Shown: one piece after another, positions 16,771 to 26,905 of the stretch
Numbering within the stretch: position 1 is the stretch's first letter
Layout of the letters: the number at the start of each line of letters is the position of its first letter
Assembly (NCBI GenBank): GCA_963778945.1
Contig: CAVZWL010000008.1
Span: 1-64,000 of the forward strand
Direction of reading: 5' to 3'
DNA from: Fen-1254 sp963778945
Lineage (GTDB): Bacteria; Bacteroidota; Ignavibacteria; UBA10030
Length of the DNA stretch: 64,000 nt
The notes under the pieces: generated by a model
Seen by the model: the letters and a program-made list of their open reading frames with translations, nothing else
Database searches by the model: none
Told to the model about the DNA's origin: nothing
Position numbers and translations under genes: made by a program

Positions 16771-18400
16771 TTAGTTGTTATCGAAGAGATTGTAGGAAAT
16801 TCCCACATTCAACATAAGCTTGTTGGATAAAGCAGGATAATAAATCGGAACGTCGCTGCTCAAATTCGTAAGAGCGATCTGTCCGCTGTTTTGATTTGTA
16901 AGCGACAAATCGCCTTTGAAGAATAAGTTTCTGTATACTTCCCATCGTGTTTCGAACGTGATCACCGTTTGACGAAAAACCGGGCCTTCCAAAAAAGTCG
17001 GAACTCCGGGAGTGGTAAAATGGACGTGCACGGAGTCAAGAATTCCCTTTTCAAGGTGCTGAAACGACAGCTTCAGCCGCAAAGACCGGGTCCATCGATA
17101 TTCTGCAGACGCATAAAAAAGTTCGCTGTTTTGACCTATCCAATTTCCGAGAACATACGAATTACTCGTATATGTAGCAGCTTCATATTTATGCGTATAG
17201 ACCCATGGATTGATCCGTGTATACTCCGCTACGATGTCTAAGTTTTTTATAAAACAGTCCGCAAAGCGGCCGCCGAACGTGCCGGCAAGGTACATTGTCG
17301 TTCTGAGCGCTGAATAATTTATTGGTGTTGACATCGTCGATAAAAAAATCGGTATACAGATAGCCGAGTGAAGGAATGGAATAGCGCACCCCGCCGAATA
17401 TCTGTGCGTTATCGTTGTCCCTGTATTGATATTCCACGGCCTTGTAAAGGAGAACCGGAATAAGGAATACAGGATCGTAGCTGTCGCTGAAGATAATCGA
17501 TTCGCCGAGGGAAAAATTCCATTCATCGGACGGGGAATATTCAAGGACATGTGCCGCCATATACTTCGACCGGTACACTCGTCGATAGGTATCATAATAT
17601 GCCGTATTTCCGTAGCTTTGTGATGAATCGATGATATCGGAAAAAAGAATTGATTGAATATAAGTGAATTTCAAGCGGTCACTGAGGGAAACAACGAGCC
17701 TCAATTGAGGATAGCTGGGCGCTTTTCTTGAAAAGATGATTTGACCGTCCTCGCCGTATCCCCAAACATTTCTGATCTTCTCGATAAACAATTGAACCGC
17801 CCCCGAGTGGAATCCAAGCTGCCCTTCAGCATCGTCAAAGTCAAATCCGTCTGCTCCATTGTTGGCGCTCACGGTAAAGCCGTCGCTGTTATCCAGCTCT
17901 CTTTTTGTATCAAGAACTTTTCCGCGCACGCCATTGTCCACAATTTTCGTATAGAATGTAAAGGAAGAGCCAAGATGACCGAACAATTTGACTCCCACCG
18001 ATTTTGTCCAGGTTTCCATTCCGTTTTTATCGTACACCGAAGTCAGTCCGACGATCGGCTCAGCCGATATTTCGTTTTGTTCATAGCGTTGATGAAGCGA
18101 GAGCACTTTTTCCGTGGTATCAAAGCGGTACGAAAGATCCTCTCGAAACAGCGGGCTGAGTCTTGGATCTGCGAGGGATAGAGTCATTTCATCGAAAGGA
18201 GAATACGAACGGATAAAGTTATTCGGACGAACGCCGGGCATCAGCATTTCCACTCTCTCCAGCGTCAGGTTGTCAATATGAATCTGATCTGAATTAAAGT
18301 GAACGCGGAGTGTGTCCTCATTTGTTTGGCTCTTGAGAGGCACACAAAGGAATGCAAAACAAAGGACGGAGCAGTAAAGCAGATGTGTTTTTCTATTCAT
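16771..18400 (-). CDS. Wzi-like capsule-assembly outer-membrane protein (one frameshift)
   Basis: A secreted beta-barrel protein of about 540 aa, interrupted by one frameshift near 17315. The N-terminal frame has a signal peptide (LLYCSVLCFAFLCVPLKSQ) and the region WGYGEDGQIIFSRKAPSYPQ, which matches the Wzi family pattern of a Trp-Gly-Gly segment followed by an exposed loop. The second frame supplies the C-terminal barrel with EYTRINPWVYTHKYEAATYT and NWIGQNSELFYASAEYRW, also typical of Wzi-like proteins. Family members help attach or export surface polysaccharide. The frames join at an A/T-rich stretch (AATAAATTATTC on the minus strand), so an indel error is likely. No capsule biosynthesis genes are nearby. 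Confidence 0.8.
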
Positions 18401-18584
18401 CGGGAGTCATCAGACTATTATAATCGGGCAATTTTAGTGCTTTTTATTCAACAACTCTTCGTCGATAATTGCTTACGAGTATATAATAGTAGTGCATCGG
18501 CCACAGATAATCAAGGTTTTTTTAAGGATATTCATTATCCCTTTGTCTCCTCGACCGGACTGAAGAGGAATGTTCTCTTTGGTT

Positions 18585-20081
18585 TCAGGATGAACTTCCG
18601 GCCGCTCTTTTCCCTATCCGCACGACTGCTCCTCGTTCCAGCCGAAGCTCGTGCGTCACACAGGAGAGAACGTCGGTTTCCACATGACTGACATAAATCA
18701 GCGTTGTGTCGAACGAGAGGCATAACTTTTCAGTAAGCCGGAGGAATGAAACTGTTTGTTCTTCATCCAGCCCCTGGCACGGTTCATCCAGAATCAGCAT
18801 TGGTGGATTTTTTATCAGCGCCCTTGCAAGCAGAAGCATTCGCTGGCGTCCGAACGGAAGCTGATTCAAGAATTGGAAACGTTCCGCCTGAACCTGCAAA
18901 ACATCGATCCACCATTCGATCCGCGCCTTATCTTCAGCATTGGGCTTCCGGAAAACTCCCAGCGCATCGAATAACCCAGAAGCGACCGCGTCTTCGCAGG
19001 TAAGGTCCGGCCGGAGAGAGAGCTGCATCTCCGGCGACACAAATCCGATTTTTTGTTTTATATCCCAGATGCTTTCACCGGTTCCACGCTGCCGGTCAAA
19101 AAGAATCAGGTCGTTTGCGTATGCCTGCGGGTGATCGGCAGTGATGAGACTTAACAGAGTAGTTTTACCCGCACCATTGGGACCGCTCACAAGCCACCGC
19201 TCTCCGCGCCGCACTTCCCAGAAAATATTCTTTAATACGGATTTCTCTCCATAGCGCACTGAAACATCGGTCATTTTCACGGCCATCGCAAAGCTGTCTT
19301 CGCGTTTTCCGTATCTTCGAATCATTGCATCGTCGAACACGTATCCGGCAGCATCAGGATGCCGAACGGATTGATACTCTTCCCGCCGTACTGATTGAAC
19401 CAGCCGTCCCTGATCCAATTCTGCAATGTTGGTAATACAGGAAGGAAGCTCACCGCGCGATTCCAGCAGCAGCATCTGAACTCCTCTGTCGCAAATATCC
19501 TGCAGTATCGTTTGGAGCAGTGCACGGCCTTCAATATCTAATCCGAGAAACGGATTATCCAGAATGAGCAGAGCCGGGTTTTGAAACAATGCCTGTGCAA
19601 TTTGGAATCGTTTATGCTCACCGTTGGAAAGTTGAACGAGCGGGCTGGAAAGCAGCGGCGTAAGATGCAAAAGATCCAGCCAACGTTTTGCCTGATCCGG
19701 CTGTATACCGCCGTTCTTCGCCAGCGCTTCATTTGTCTTCAGGGCATCGTCTGCATCGATGGAATGATATCGCTGCTGATAATACAATTCCCCCTGCATG
19801 GAAATATTTTTAAACCGGTGCTGCTGTTCCACGAAGACAACCGGCGGGTGTGATTTGTTGTCCCGAAGAAGAGACCATTCTATGCGCCCCTGATGCGAAA
19901 TTCTCCCTGCGATGGCAGATCCCAAAGTCGTTTTACCGCTCCCGGAATTTCCTACAACCGCCCATTGTTCGCCTTTGCGAATCGTTAAATTCAGATCGTG
20001 CAGAATCGTCGCTGCGCCGCGCACAACAGAAAGATGCCGAATTTGGAGAAGGATGGGCTGTAATGAATGCTCGATCTGCAT
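18585..20081 (-). CDS. modF: ModF-like tandem ABC ATPase
   Basis: A 498-aa soluble protein made of two ABC ATPase domains. Domain 1 has Walker A GNSGSGKTT, signature LSNGEHKR and Walker B ALLILDNPFLGLD, where the usual catalytic Glu is Asn. Domain 2 has Walker A GPNGAGKTT, a degenerate signature LPFGRQRM, and an intact MLILDEPCQGLDEEQ. This two-domain layout without membrane segments matches ModF (PhrA), associated with molybdate metabolism in proteobacteria; no mod genes are nearby. It is not a typical transporter because no permease is adjacent. Asymmetric active sites, one likely hydrolysis-deficient, are common in such tandem ATPases. The true substrate or role is open. Confidence 0.83.
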   Translation of the reverse strand: MQIEHSLQPILLQIRHLSVVRGAATILHDLNLTIRKGEQWAVVGNSGSGKTTLGSAIAGRISHQGRIEWSLLRDNKSHPPVVFVEQQHRFKNISMQGELYYQQRYHSIDADDALKTNEALAKNGGIQPDQAKRWLDLLHLTPLLSSPLVQLSNGEHKRFQIAQALFQNPALLILDNPFLGLDIEGRALLQTILQDICDRGVQMLLLESRGELPSCITNIAELDQGRLVQSVRREEYQSVRHPDAAGYVFDDAMIRRYGKREDSFAMAVKMTDVSVRYGEKSVLKNIFWEVRRGERWLVSGPNGAGKTTLLSLITADHPQAYANDLILFDRQRGTGESIWDIKQKIGFVSPEMQLSLRPDLTCEDAVASGLFDALGVFRKPNAEDKARIEWWIDVLQVQAERFQFLNQLPFGRQRMLLLARALIKNPPMLILDEPCQGLDEEQTVSFLRLTEKLCLSFDTTLIYVSHVETDVLSCVTHELRLERGAVVRIGKRAAGSSS

Positions 20082-20180
20082 CTTCTATAAAACAGAATTA
20101 TAATGGAAAATTCAAATGACAGTAGTATGTGACTATTCAGCGTGAGTTTTATAGTTGTAAACTAAGTTACCGCGACGATC

Positions 20181-20294
20181 TTCTGTAGCCCCATAGGGGC
20201 GAGCAGACGGCGGGTAAACGAGGTGGTGTCGGAGCATCCCGCGACCACCCGCTACAAGATGAAGCAGGTCGGGCAAGCCGGTCCAGCTACAGAA
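20181..20294. repeat. 114-bp palindrome-bounded intergenic element
   Basis: The ends TTCTGTAGC (20181-20189) and GCTACAGAA (20286-20294) are perfect 9-bp inverted repeats. Inside is a GC-rich segment containing CCGCGACCACCCGCTAC, a half copy of the hairpin at 6786-6804. It occupies the gap between the hydrogenase and ModF-like genes, with no coding evidence. It looks like a small non-coding repeat or MITE-like relic. Confidence 0.5.
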
Positions 20295-20346
20295 TGATAT
20301 TGGACGTTGTCCGCAACGAATATCTGCAATGGGATATCTAAAAAGA

Positions 20347-20428
20347 GACACCTTTCCAAGGTGTCACTGAAAACTCTAGAATTCTTTAGGAAATTCGACG
20401 TCTTTTTCGACCACCTTTCCAAGGTGTC
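20347..20428. repeat. Pair of CACCTTTCCAAGGTG palindromes
   Basis: GACACCTT-TCC-AAGGTGTC at 20347-20365 is a perfect 8-bp hairpin. A second copy with the core CACCTTTCCAAGGTGTC is at 20412-20428, about 47 nt later. Two nearly identical small palindromes in one gap suggest a dispersed intergenic repeat or a pair of protein-binding sites. Confidence 0.6.
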
Positions 20429-20548
20429 TTACTGCGGATGGGAGATCGAGAGGCCGGATAATGAAATTTAAGTCACTTTCAGGATTATTGAGGCCAAAAG
20501 AGCATTGTACTGTCTTTGTGGATTTTTCAAAAAATAGCCGCTCTATCG

Positions 20549-20580
20549 CACCAAAGCCCGGATCGCTCCGGGCTTTGGTG
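20549..20580. terminator. Strong hairpin downstream of the hydrogenase operon
   Basis: CACCAAAGCCCGGA (20549-20562), loop TCGC and TCCGGGCTTTGGTG (20567-20580) form a perfect 14-bp stem, 30 nt beyond the HydA stop codon at 20611. It is GC-rich and well placed to end the minus-strand hydrogenase transcript, although the U tract is weak on that strand. Confidence 0.65.
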
Positions 20581-20610
20581 TTTATAGCCTCTCTCAGAAT
20601 GTCAATGGTG

Positions 20611-22459
20611 TTACTTGACCGCTTCCTTTTCAGCATGCTGTTCAGCATGCTGATCGGCATGTTTTTCTTCGCCGTTTTCCTGCCAGACAAACAATCCGCG
20701 TTTTTTATAATGTGTATGGAGCAGGTGATGCGACATTTCGCCGAGCGGCTCCTTCAGAAACTCCTTGTAGAGCGCCTGAACCTGCGGGTTCTCATGCGAC
20801 TTGCGCATCGCTTTGTGCGCATCTTCTGCATAAATAGAATCTGCACGCATTTTTCTTATGTTCCATGTGGTCGGAATCGGCTGCCCGCCTCCTCCAAGGC
20901 AGCCGCCCGGACATGTCATAATTTCGATAAATGCATACGGTGATTCCCCTTTTTCTATTTGTTCCAGAAGTTTCCGCGCATTTTTAAGCGTATGTGCAAC
21001 CGCCACTTTGATCTTTGTACCGTCGAGATCCACTTCGGCTTCTTTTATTCCTTCCATGCCGCGTGCCGGCATAAAATTGATATCGGGAAGCGGCGTGCCT
21101 GTGACGACTTCGTAAGCAGTGCGCAATGCGGCTTCCATCACGCCGCCCGTTGCACCGAAAATGACCGCCGCGCCGGTGGATTCTCCGAGCGGATTGTCGA
21201 ATTCTTCGGATGGCAGCGAGGCAAAACGCACGCCCGATTCTTTAAACATTCGCGCAAGCTCGCGCGTGGTGAGGACATAATCGATATCGTAGAATGCATC
21301 GTCATCCGACCATCCTTTTTTCTCCTTCCAGTACCTCGAATGCACTTATCATTTCCGGACGCCGCGCTTCGAATTTTTTTGCCGTGCACGGCATCACCGA
21401 AACAACGACGATTTTTCTCGGATCCACGCCGATCTTTGCGGCATAATACGTCTTGGCGACCGAACCGAACATCTGCTGCGGCGATTTGCATGTGGAAAGA
21501 TGATCGAGCGAATTCGGAAAATAATGCTCCGCAAACTTTATCCATCCCGGTGAACAGGATGTAATCATCGGCAGCGTTCCTTTGTGCGCAATCCGGCGGA
21601 TGAGTTCATGCCCTTCTTCGATAATCGTCAGATCGGCGGTAAATTGGGTATCGAACACTTTGTCGAATCCGAGCCGGCGCAGACCGGCGACCATTTGTCC
21701 CGTTACCAAACTGCCCGGCGCCAGACCCATTGCTTCGCCGATGCCGACACGGATAGCCGGAGCGGTTTGCACGACGACATATTTTTCCGGGTTCAGAAGA
21801 TCGTCGAACACTTTATCGGTTTCATCCCGTTCGACGATTGCACCCGTCGGGCACACCAACGCGCATTGCCCGCAGTTCGTGCACGCGACATTGCCGAGTC
21901 CTTTTTCCATGTACGTCGAAATTTTGCTTTGTATGCCGCGGTTCGAAAGGCCGATTGCGTAGACAGTTTGAACTTCCGAACACACGGCGATGCACCGGCC
22001 GCACAAAATGCACTTATTCGGATCCCGGATGATAGATGGAGACGTTTCATCCAGCGGTTCCATTTTCTTTGTCCGGACGAACCGGGATTCTTTGATGCCG
22101 AGATCGGCTGCAATTTTCTGCAATTCGCAATTTTGATTGCGCAGACACGAGAGGCAGTCTTTCGGATGGTTGGCAAGAATCAGTTCCACGTTCGTTTGTC
22201 TCGCTTCCCGAATGCGCGGAGAATGTGTGGTAATTTCCATCCCTTCATTCACGCACGTGACGCAGGAACGAATCAGTGAACGCGCATTCTTGACCTCAAC
22301 GACGCACATGGCGCATGAAGCGTTTTTTGAAACATCCTCGCAGTAGCAGAGAGTCGGAATTTCGATGCCTGCGCGCTTTGACGCATCGAGAATAGTTATG
22401 CCCGGCGGGACCTGAAAATCTCCGCCGTTAATTTTTATATTGACCGTTTTCATTTCCAT
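20611..22459 (-). CDS. hydA: [FeFe]-hydrogenase catalytic subunit HydA (one frameshift)
   Basis: The catalytic subunit of a multimeric [FeFe]-hydrogenase, about 615 aa when a frameshift near 21335 is repaired. Domains in order are a [2Fe-2S] ferredoxin domain (C38, C49, C52, C66), a His-liganded [4Fe-4S] site (HPKDCLSCLRNQNC, 98-111), two [4Fe-4S] clusters (CILCGRCIAVC and CTNCGQCALVC), and then the H-cluster domain. Its motifs are TSCSPGW (L1, 300-306), MPCTAKKFEA (L2, 356-365) and, in the second frame, TCPGGCLGGGGQP (L3). The tail is rich in His, Glu and Lys. It is the last gene of hydC-hydB-hydA on the minus strand. The shift falls between well-conserved segments (ARRPEM and RYWKEKKGWSDDD), so it is probably an error. 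Confidence 0.93.
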
Positions 22460-22472
22460 TGATCCATCTCCT

Positions 22473-25400
22473 TTAGTCCTGATCCTGATCCTGACATTTT
22501 ACATCGCAGCGCAGGCAGCGATTCGCCTCTGCCATCGCTTCTTCGCCCGTATATCCGGCAAGCACTTCCTGAAAATTCGATATTCTTTCCTTAACGGGAA
22601 GTTTTTTCGGATCGACCCGTTTTCCTCCTTCAGGATCCGGAACCACTTCGTCTTTGTAATTGAAATCTTTAAATAAATGATGGAACCGTTTTTCCTTCAT
22701 CAAATCCCTGTCGATTGCTTCCGCCGCCTGACGGGCAATGCCCATCGCTTCGGAAACCGTCGCAGGTCCCGTAACCGCATCTCCTCCCGCATATACGCCG
22801 GGAAGATTCGTTTTAAAATGCGGCTGACTGACTTTAATGGCGCCGCTTTTCCGAATTTCGAGGCCGATTTCTTTTGCCGATTCGAATTCGACCGTCTCGC
22901 CGATGGCAAGTATAATCGTATCGCACTCGATGACTGCACTTTCTCCGGTATCAACGGGTTTTTTCCGCCCGGCAGTATCAAATCCGTCGAGCCGCATTTT
23001 ATGAATTTCAAGTCCGGTCACTTTTCCTTTTTCATTGCCCAGAATTCTATGTGGAGCCGAGAGGAACATGAAATTGATCGTCTCATCCGTCGCATCGTTG
23101 ATCTCATGCGAGTTTGCCGGCATCTCATTCTTATCGCGCCGGTACACGACCGTTACATCGGCGCCGAGACGCAGGCATGAGCGCGCGGCATCGATAGCCA
23201 CATTTCCCGCGCCGACAACCGCGACTTTTTTGCCGATGTGCATTTTTTTCCCGACTGCAAAATCCTCAAGGAATTGATATCCTTCCAGAACGCTGATGAG
23301 TTCTTTTCCGGGAATATCCAGCGAAATATCTTTTTGCGCGCCCACGGCGATAAATATCGCATCGTTCTGTTTCTGCAGCGTCTTGAACGAAATATCTTTG
23401 CCGATGCGCGTGTTGAGCACGAACTTGACGCCGAGTTTTTTAAATAGTTCCAATTCTTTTGCAAGTCCGTCCTTCGGCAGTCTGTAAGCCGGAATTCCGT
23501 ACTGCAGAATTCCTCCCGGTTTTGCATGTTTGTCGTAAACAGTTACATCATGACCGAGACGAACAAGATAAAATGCCGCCGTCAATCCGGCCGGCCCTGC
23601 GCCGATAATAGCAATATGTTTTCCCGTCCGGGAGAACTTTTCTTTGATCAGGCGGTGATAAATGTCCTTTTCCTTGCCCATCTTATACATCGTATCGGCG
23701 AGATAGCGATGGATTTCTCCCTGCGAGACTGCATCGTCCAGCATTTCGCGGCGGCAGCGCATCTGACAGTGGAAATAGCAAATTCTGCCGACCGTTCCGG
23801 GAAGCGGGTTGTCCCGCAGCGTCAGCTCGAACGCCTCTTCCAGACGCCCTTCCTTCAGGAGCTGGAGATAGCCCGGAATGTTCATATGCAGCGGGCAGCT
23901 GTTTTCGCACAGCGCCATAAAAAGATTTTCACATACGCCTGCTTTGCAGCGTTTTTGCAGGATATGCTTTTCATAGTCGTCCCTGAAATATTTCAGCGTT
24001 GTGAGCACGGGATTTGCACTCGTTTGACCCAGACCGCAGAGCGCCGAATCTTTGATAACGTATGCAAGCCGCTCGAGTGTATTGAGATCTTCCATGGCTG
24101 CTTCGCCGCGTGTAATTTTATTGAGAATCGCCAGCGCCTGCGCAAGCCCTTCCCGGCACGGCGTGCATTTGCCGCAAGACTCTTTGTATGTCACTTCCAC
24201 AAAATAGCGGGCGACATCGACCATGCAGTTGTCCTGATCCATCACGACCATGCCGCCGGAACCCATAATAGTCCCCAGCTTGGTCAGCGATTCATAATCG
24301 ACCGGTGTATTGAAAAATTCCGTCGGTATGCAGCCGCCGGACGGGCCGCCGGTCTGGACAGCGCGTATTCTTTTTTTATTCCCGGTTCCTTCGCCCATGT
24401 GATAAATAATATTTTGCATCGGCGTTCCGAGCGGCAGTTCGACGAGTCCGGTATTCTTAATTTTTCCGACAAGCGAAAACACTTTTGTGCCCGTGCTTGT
24501 CGGAGTGCCGAATTTCGCAAATTCACTTCCTCCGATCGATACGATCACCGGGACGTTGAACCAGGTTTCCACATTGTTGATATTCGTGGGTCTTCCCCAT
24601 AATCCTTTTTGTGCCGGATACGGAGGCCGCGGGAGCGGACGTCCTGCCCTGCCTTCGATCGACGCAATCAGTGCGGTTTCCTCGCCGCAGACGAAAGCAC
24701 CTGCACCTTCGACGTAGGATAAGTCGAAACTAAAGGAAGTCCCAAAAATATTTTTGCCGACTAATCCGCACGCACGCGCGGCATCGAGCGCCTTTCGAAA
24801 ACGTTCGACAGCGAGCGGATATTCCGCGCGGACGTACATAATACCTTCCGCCGCACCCATGACATAAGCGCCGATAAGCATTCCTTCGATAAGAGCATGG
24901 GGATCGCTCTCAATTTCATTCCGGTTCATGTATGCGCCCGGATCCCCTTCATCTGCGTTGCAAATAATATATTTTTTGTCGGTCTCAACTTTTTTCATCA
25001 TCTCCCATTTGACGCCGGTAGGAAATCCGGCGCCGCCGCGGCCGCGCAATTTTGCAGTCTTAATCTCTTCCAGCACCGTTTCCGGAGTCATCTGTGTCAG
25101 CGCTTTGAGCAGCGCTCCGTACCCTCCGAGACCGATATATTCCTCAATATCTTCCGGATCAATGAGGCCTGTTTCGCGCAGAACGATTTTTTTCTGTCCC
25201 TTGAAAAACGGAATTTCATTCCAGACCGGAACACCGGGCAGCCCCATACCGAATTCGAGCTTTGCTGTCAGACAGTCCCATTTCTCGATTTTGCACAGCG
25301 CTTTTTTAACGGGCATGACGCCTTTGAGCAGACTGTTGACAATACCTTCCGCATCTTTCGGCGTTACCTTATGCAGAATCAAAAGCGGCATTCCGGGAAG

Positions 25401-25634
25401 ATAGCAATTGACCAGTGTTTCCTCGGCACAAAATCCAAAACAGCCGGTGGGTGAAAGCTGTATCTTCGCTTTTTTGGTTTTGATGACATTTTTAAAAGTT
25501 TCGTACACTTCATGCGCACCGTTTCCTATACCGCAGGTTCCCATGCCGACATAAATTTTCGGTACATCGGGAAAAAGTTTTTTCAATCCCTGCAGACGGA
25601 CGGTCTCCAGGGCAGCCGCATCTATGATTTTCAT
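22473..25634 (-). CDS. hydB: HydB (NuoF-like) fused to GltD/NfnB-like flavoprotein
   Basis: A 1053-aa fusion. Residues 1-115 are a thioredoxin-like [2Fe-2S] domain (GMGTCGIGNG, TGCFGFCAEE). Residues 140-560 are a NuoF/HydB flavoprotein with GRGGAGFPTGVKW (198-210), NADEGDPGAYMNRN (226-239; FMN and NADH binding) and the [4Fe-4S] cysteines ESCGKCTPCREG plus C533. Typical bifurcating HydB ends in a two-cluster ferredoxin domain. Here residues 565-1053 are instead a glutamate-synthase-small-subunit/NfnB module with CENSCPLHMNIPGYL, RICYFHCQMRCRR, an FAD site IAIIGAGPAGLTAAF (674-688), a second dinucleotide site VAVVGAGNVAIDAA (804-817) and YAGGDAVTGPATVSEA. It would connect H2 turnover to NADH and possibly NADPH. 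It overlaps hydC by 4 bp. Confidence 0.93.
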   Translation of the reverse strand: MKIIDAAALETVRLQGLKKLFPDVPKIYVGMGTCGIGNGAHEVYETFKNVIKTKKAKIQLSPTGCFGFCAEETLVNCYLPGMPLLILHKVTPKDAEGIVNSLLKGVMPVKKALCKIEKWDCLTAKLEFGMGLPGVPVWNEIPFFKGQKKIVLRETGLIDPEDIEEYIGLGGYGALLKALTQMTPETVLEEIKTAKLRGRGGAGFPTGVKWEMMKKVETDKKYIICNADEGDPGAYMNRNEIESDPHALIEGMLIGAYVMGAAEGIMYVRAEYPLAVERFRKALDAARACGLVGKNIFGTSFSFDLSYVEGAGAFVCGEETALIASIEGRAGRPLPRPPYPAQKGLWGRPTNINNVETWFNVPVIVSIGGSEFAKFGTPTSTGTKVFSLVGKIKNTGLVELPLGTPMQNIIYHMGEGTGNKKRIRAVQTGGPSGGCIPTEFFNTPVDYESLTKLGTIMGSGGMVVMDQDNCMVDVARYFVEVTYKESCGKCTPCREGLAQALAILNKITRGEAAMEDLNTLERLAYVIKDSALCGLGQTSANPVLTTLKYFRDDYEKHILQKRCKAGVCENLFMALCENSCPLHMNIPGYLQLLKEGRLEEAFELTLRDNPLPGTVGRICYFHCQMRCRREMLDDAVSQGEIHRYLADTMYKMGKEKDIYHRLIKEKFSRTGKHIAIIGAGPAGLTAAFYLVRLGHDVTVYDKHAKPGGILQYGIPAYRLPKDGLAKELELFKKLGVKFVLNTRIGKDISFKTLQKQNDAIFIAVGAQKDISLDIPGKELISVLEGYQFLEDFAVGKKMHIGKKVAVVGAGNVAIDAARSCLRLGADVTVVYRRDKNEMPANSHEINDATDETINFMFLSAPHRILGNEKGKVTGLEIHKMRLDGFDTAGRKKPVDTGESAVIECDTIILAIGETVEFESAKEIGLEIRKSGAIKVSQPHFKTNLPGVYAGGDAVTGPATVSEAMGIARQAAEAIDRDLMKEKRFHHLFKDFNYKDEVVPDPEGGKRVDPKKLPVKERISNFQEVLAGYTGEEAMAEANRCLRCDVKCQDQDQD

Positions 25635-26152
25635 GACTTTTTCCTTCCTTTAGAAATTCTCGTAAGCAGTTTTTGAAGTTTCGCAGTCGTGACATTGCTG
25701 TGAATTACGCCGTCGACTGCAACAACGGGCGCAAGCGCGCACTGTCCGAAACACGCAACGGTGGAAATTGTAAACTGGCTGTCGCTGGTTGTAAACGACC
25801 CCCCCTCTTCTTCAAGCTGCTTGCTGCAGTTCAGCATCAGGCCGACATCGCTGAGCAGCGATTTTGATCCCTTGGTATGACATGCGGTTCCACGGCAGAC
25901 AGTGATGGTGTGCTTGCCCTGTGGTTTGAGATTGAAGAATGAGTAGAAAGTGACAACGTTATAAATTCTTGAAAGCGGAACGCCGGTTTTAAGAGAGACA
26001 TGGTTGAGTGTATCTTCAGAAAGATATTTTTTTTCATTGAGAAGCTGCGCTTCTTCAAGGATCCCCAGCAATTCCCCATGCGTCCCTTTATGTCTGGCAA
26101 TGACTGAATCTATTTCCTGCAACTCCCTCGACACTGTTTGTGTGCTTTCCAT
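25631..26152 (-). CDS. hydC: HydC / NuoE-like [2Fe-2S] subunit
   Basis: A 173-aa NuoE-type subunit. After a helical N-terminal domain (about 1-80) comes the thioredoxin-like fold with the four cluster cysteines C86, C91 (TVCRGTACHTKG) and C134, C138 (STVACFGQC). It carries electrons between the HydB flavin and the other clusters in HydABC-type hydrogenases. It is the first gene of the operon and overlaps the next by ATGA. The start ATG follows AAAAAGGAATTGCT, a good ribosome site. Normal length for the family is about 160 aa. Confidence 0.93.
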   Translation of the reverse strand: MESTQTVSRELQEIDSVIARHKGTHGELLGILEEAQLLNEKKYLSEDTLNHVSLKTGVPLSRIYNVVTFYSFFNLKPQGKHTITVCRGTACHTKGSKSLLSDVGLMLNCSKQLEEEGGSFTTSDSQFTISTVACFGQCALAPVVAVDGVIHSNVTTAKLQKLLTRISKGRKKS

Positions 26153-26875
26153 AGCAATTCCTTTTTAAAAAAGTTTACCTGCCTGCAAACGGCAGTTTGA
26201 CCGCGAATAAAGCGGTTCGTTGAGCTGCGATGCATCCGATCCTGAACTCCTTTATCCGTCCGAATCATTATTCCTGTTCGTCGTGATATCGGAAATCAAG
26301 GCTGAGGAAACCGAGCGCTGAAGGAGGGAAATAAAAGGCCGGGATATCGGTACCGGAGAATGCGTACGATGAATACGCAACACATCCAATACATGCTAAA
26401 ATGAGAAAATTCTTAATCTCGTTTGTAAAACACTATTTCGATAATGTAAAACTGTTTCCAACAAACATTTTTAAAAGAATAATCAATAAGCGGCCGACGC
26501 TAACATTCTCTCCTTAATCACAACAAACTACGATAGAAATATATAAAAGATTAATTTTAAAAAACGGAAAAAAACCTTTTCCTTCTTATTATGTTTTATT
26601 TTTAATACAGGCGCGTCTTTTTCAAACCCCGGTTTGCTGAAATGTGAGGAGAAACAACACACACGTTCATTTGGCTGTGATGAATAACTGAACACACAAT
26701 GAATTATCTCTTCCATCGTTCATGGATTTTTGGTAACTTGATTGATATGATGCTGGTATGCAAAATATCGAGAAAGATCAAAAACATAATTGCGGCATCG
26801 ATAGAAATCCTGAGATCATTGGACTATCAACGAGTGTTATTCACTCTTCACAGTTTACCATTTACAGTTCGCCCT
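26153..26875. other. Divergent intergenic region, hydrogenase operon and secreted protein
   Basis: About 720 bp between divergent genes, presumably with promoters for both directions. I see no convincing small gene or RNA. The part near 26400-26700 is AT-rich. Heptad-type words begin at about 26838. An in-frame ATG at 26699 would extend the downstream gene, but the extension has no family-like features. Confidence 0.4.
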
Positions 26876-26905
26876 GTGCGATTTACCATTTTCCCTTTAC
26901 TTTTA
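26838..26905. repeat. Heptanucleotide repeat array D
   Basis: Degenerate 7-nt units of the CATTTAC type (ATTCACT, CTTCACA, GTTTACC, ATTTACA) immediately before and across the proposed GTG start at 26876. They share words with array F at 40452-40528. The array is part of the argument for the later start codon. Confidence 0.55.

Noticed and set aside
23526..24602. 358-codon plus-strand open frame inside hydB
   Set aside because: Antisense shadow of a highly conserved gene; His/Arg/Phe-rich translation typical of reverse-strand frames.
26699..26875. N-terminal extension of the secreted protein
   Set aside because: Would put about 59 residues, partly heptad-encoded, before an otherwise ideal signal peptide.
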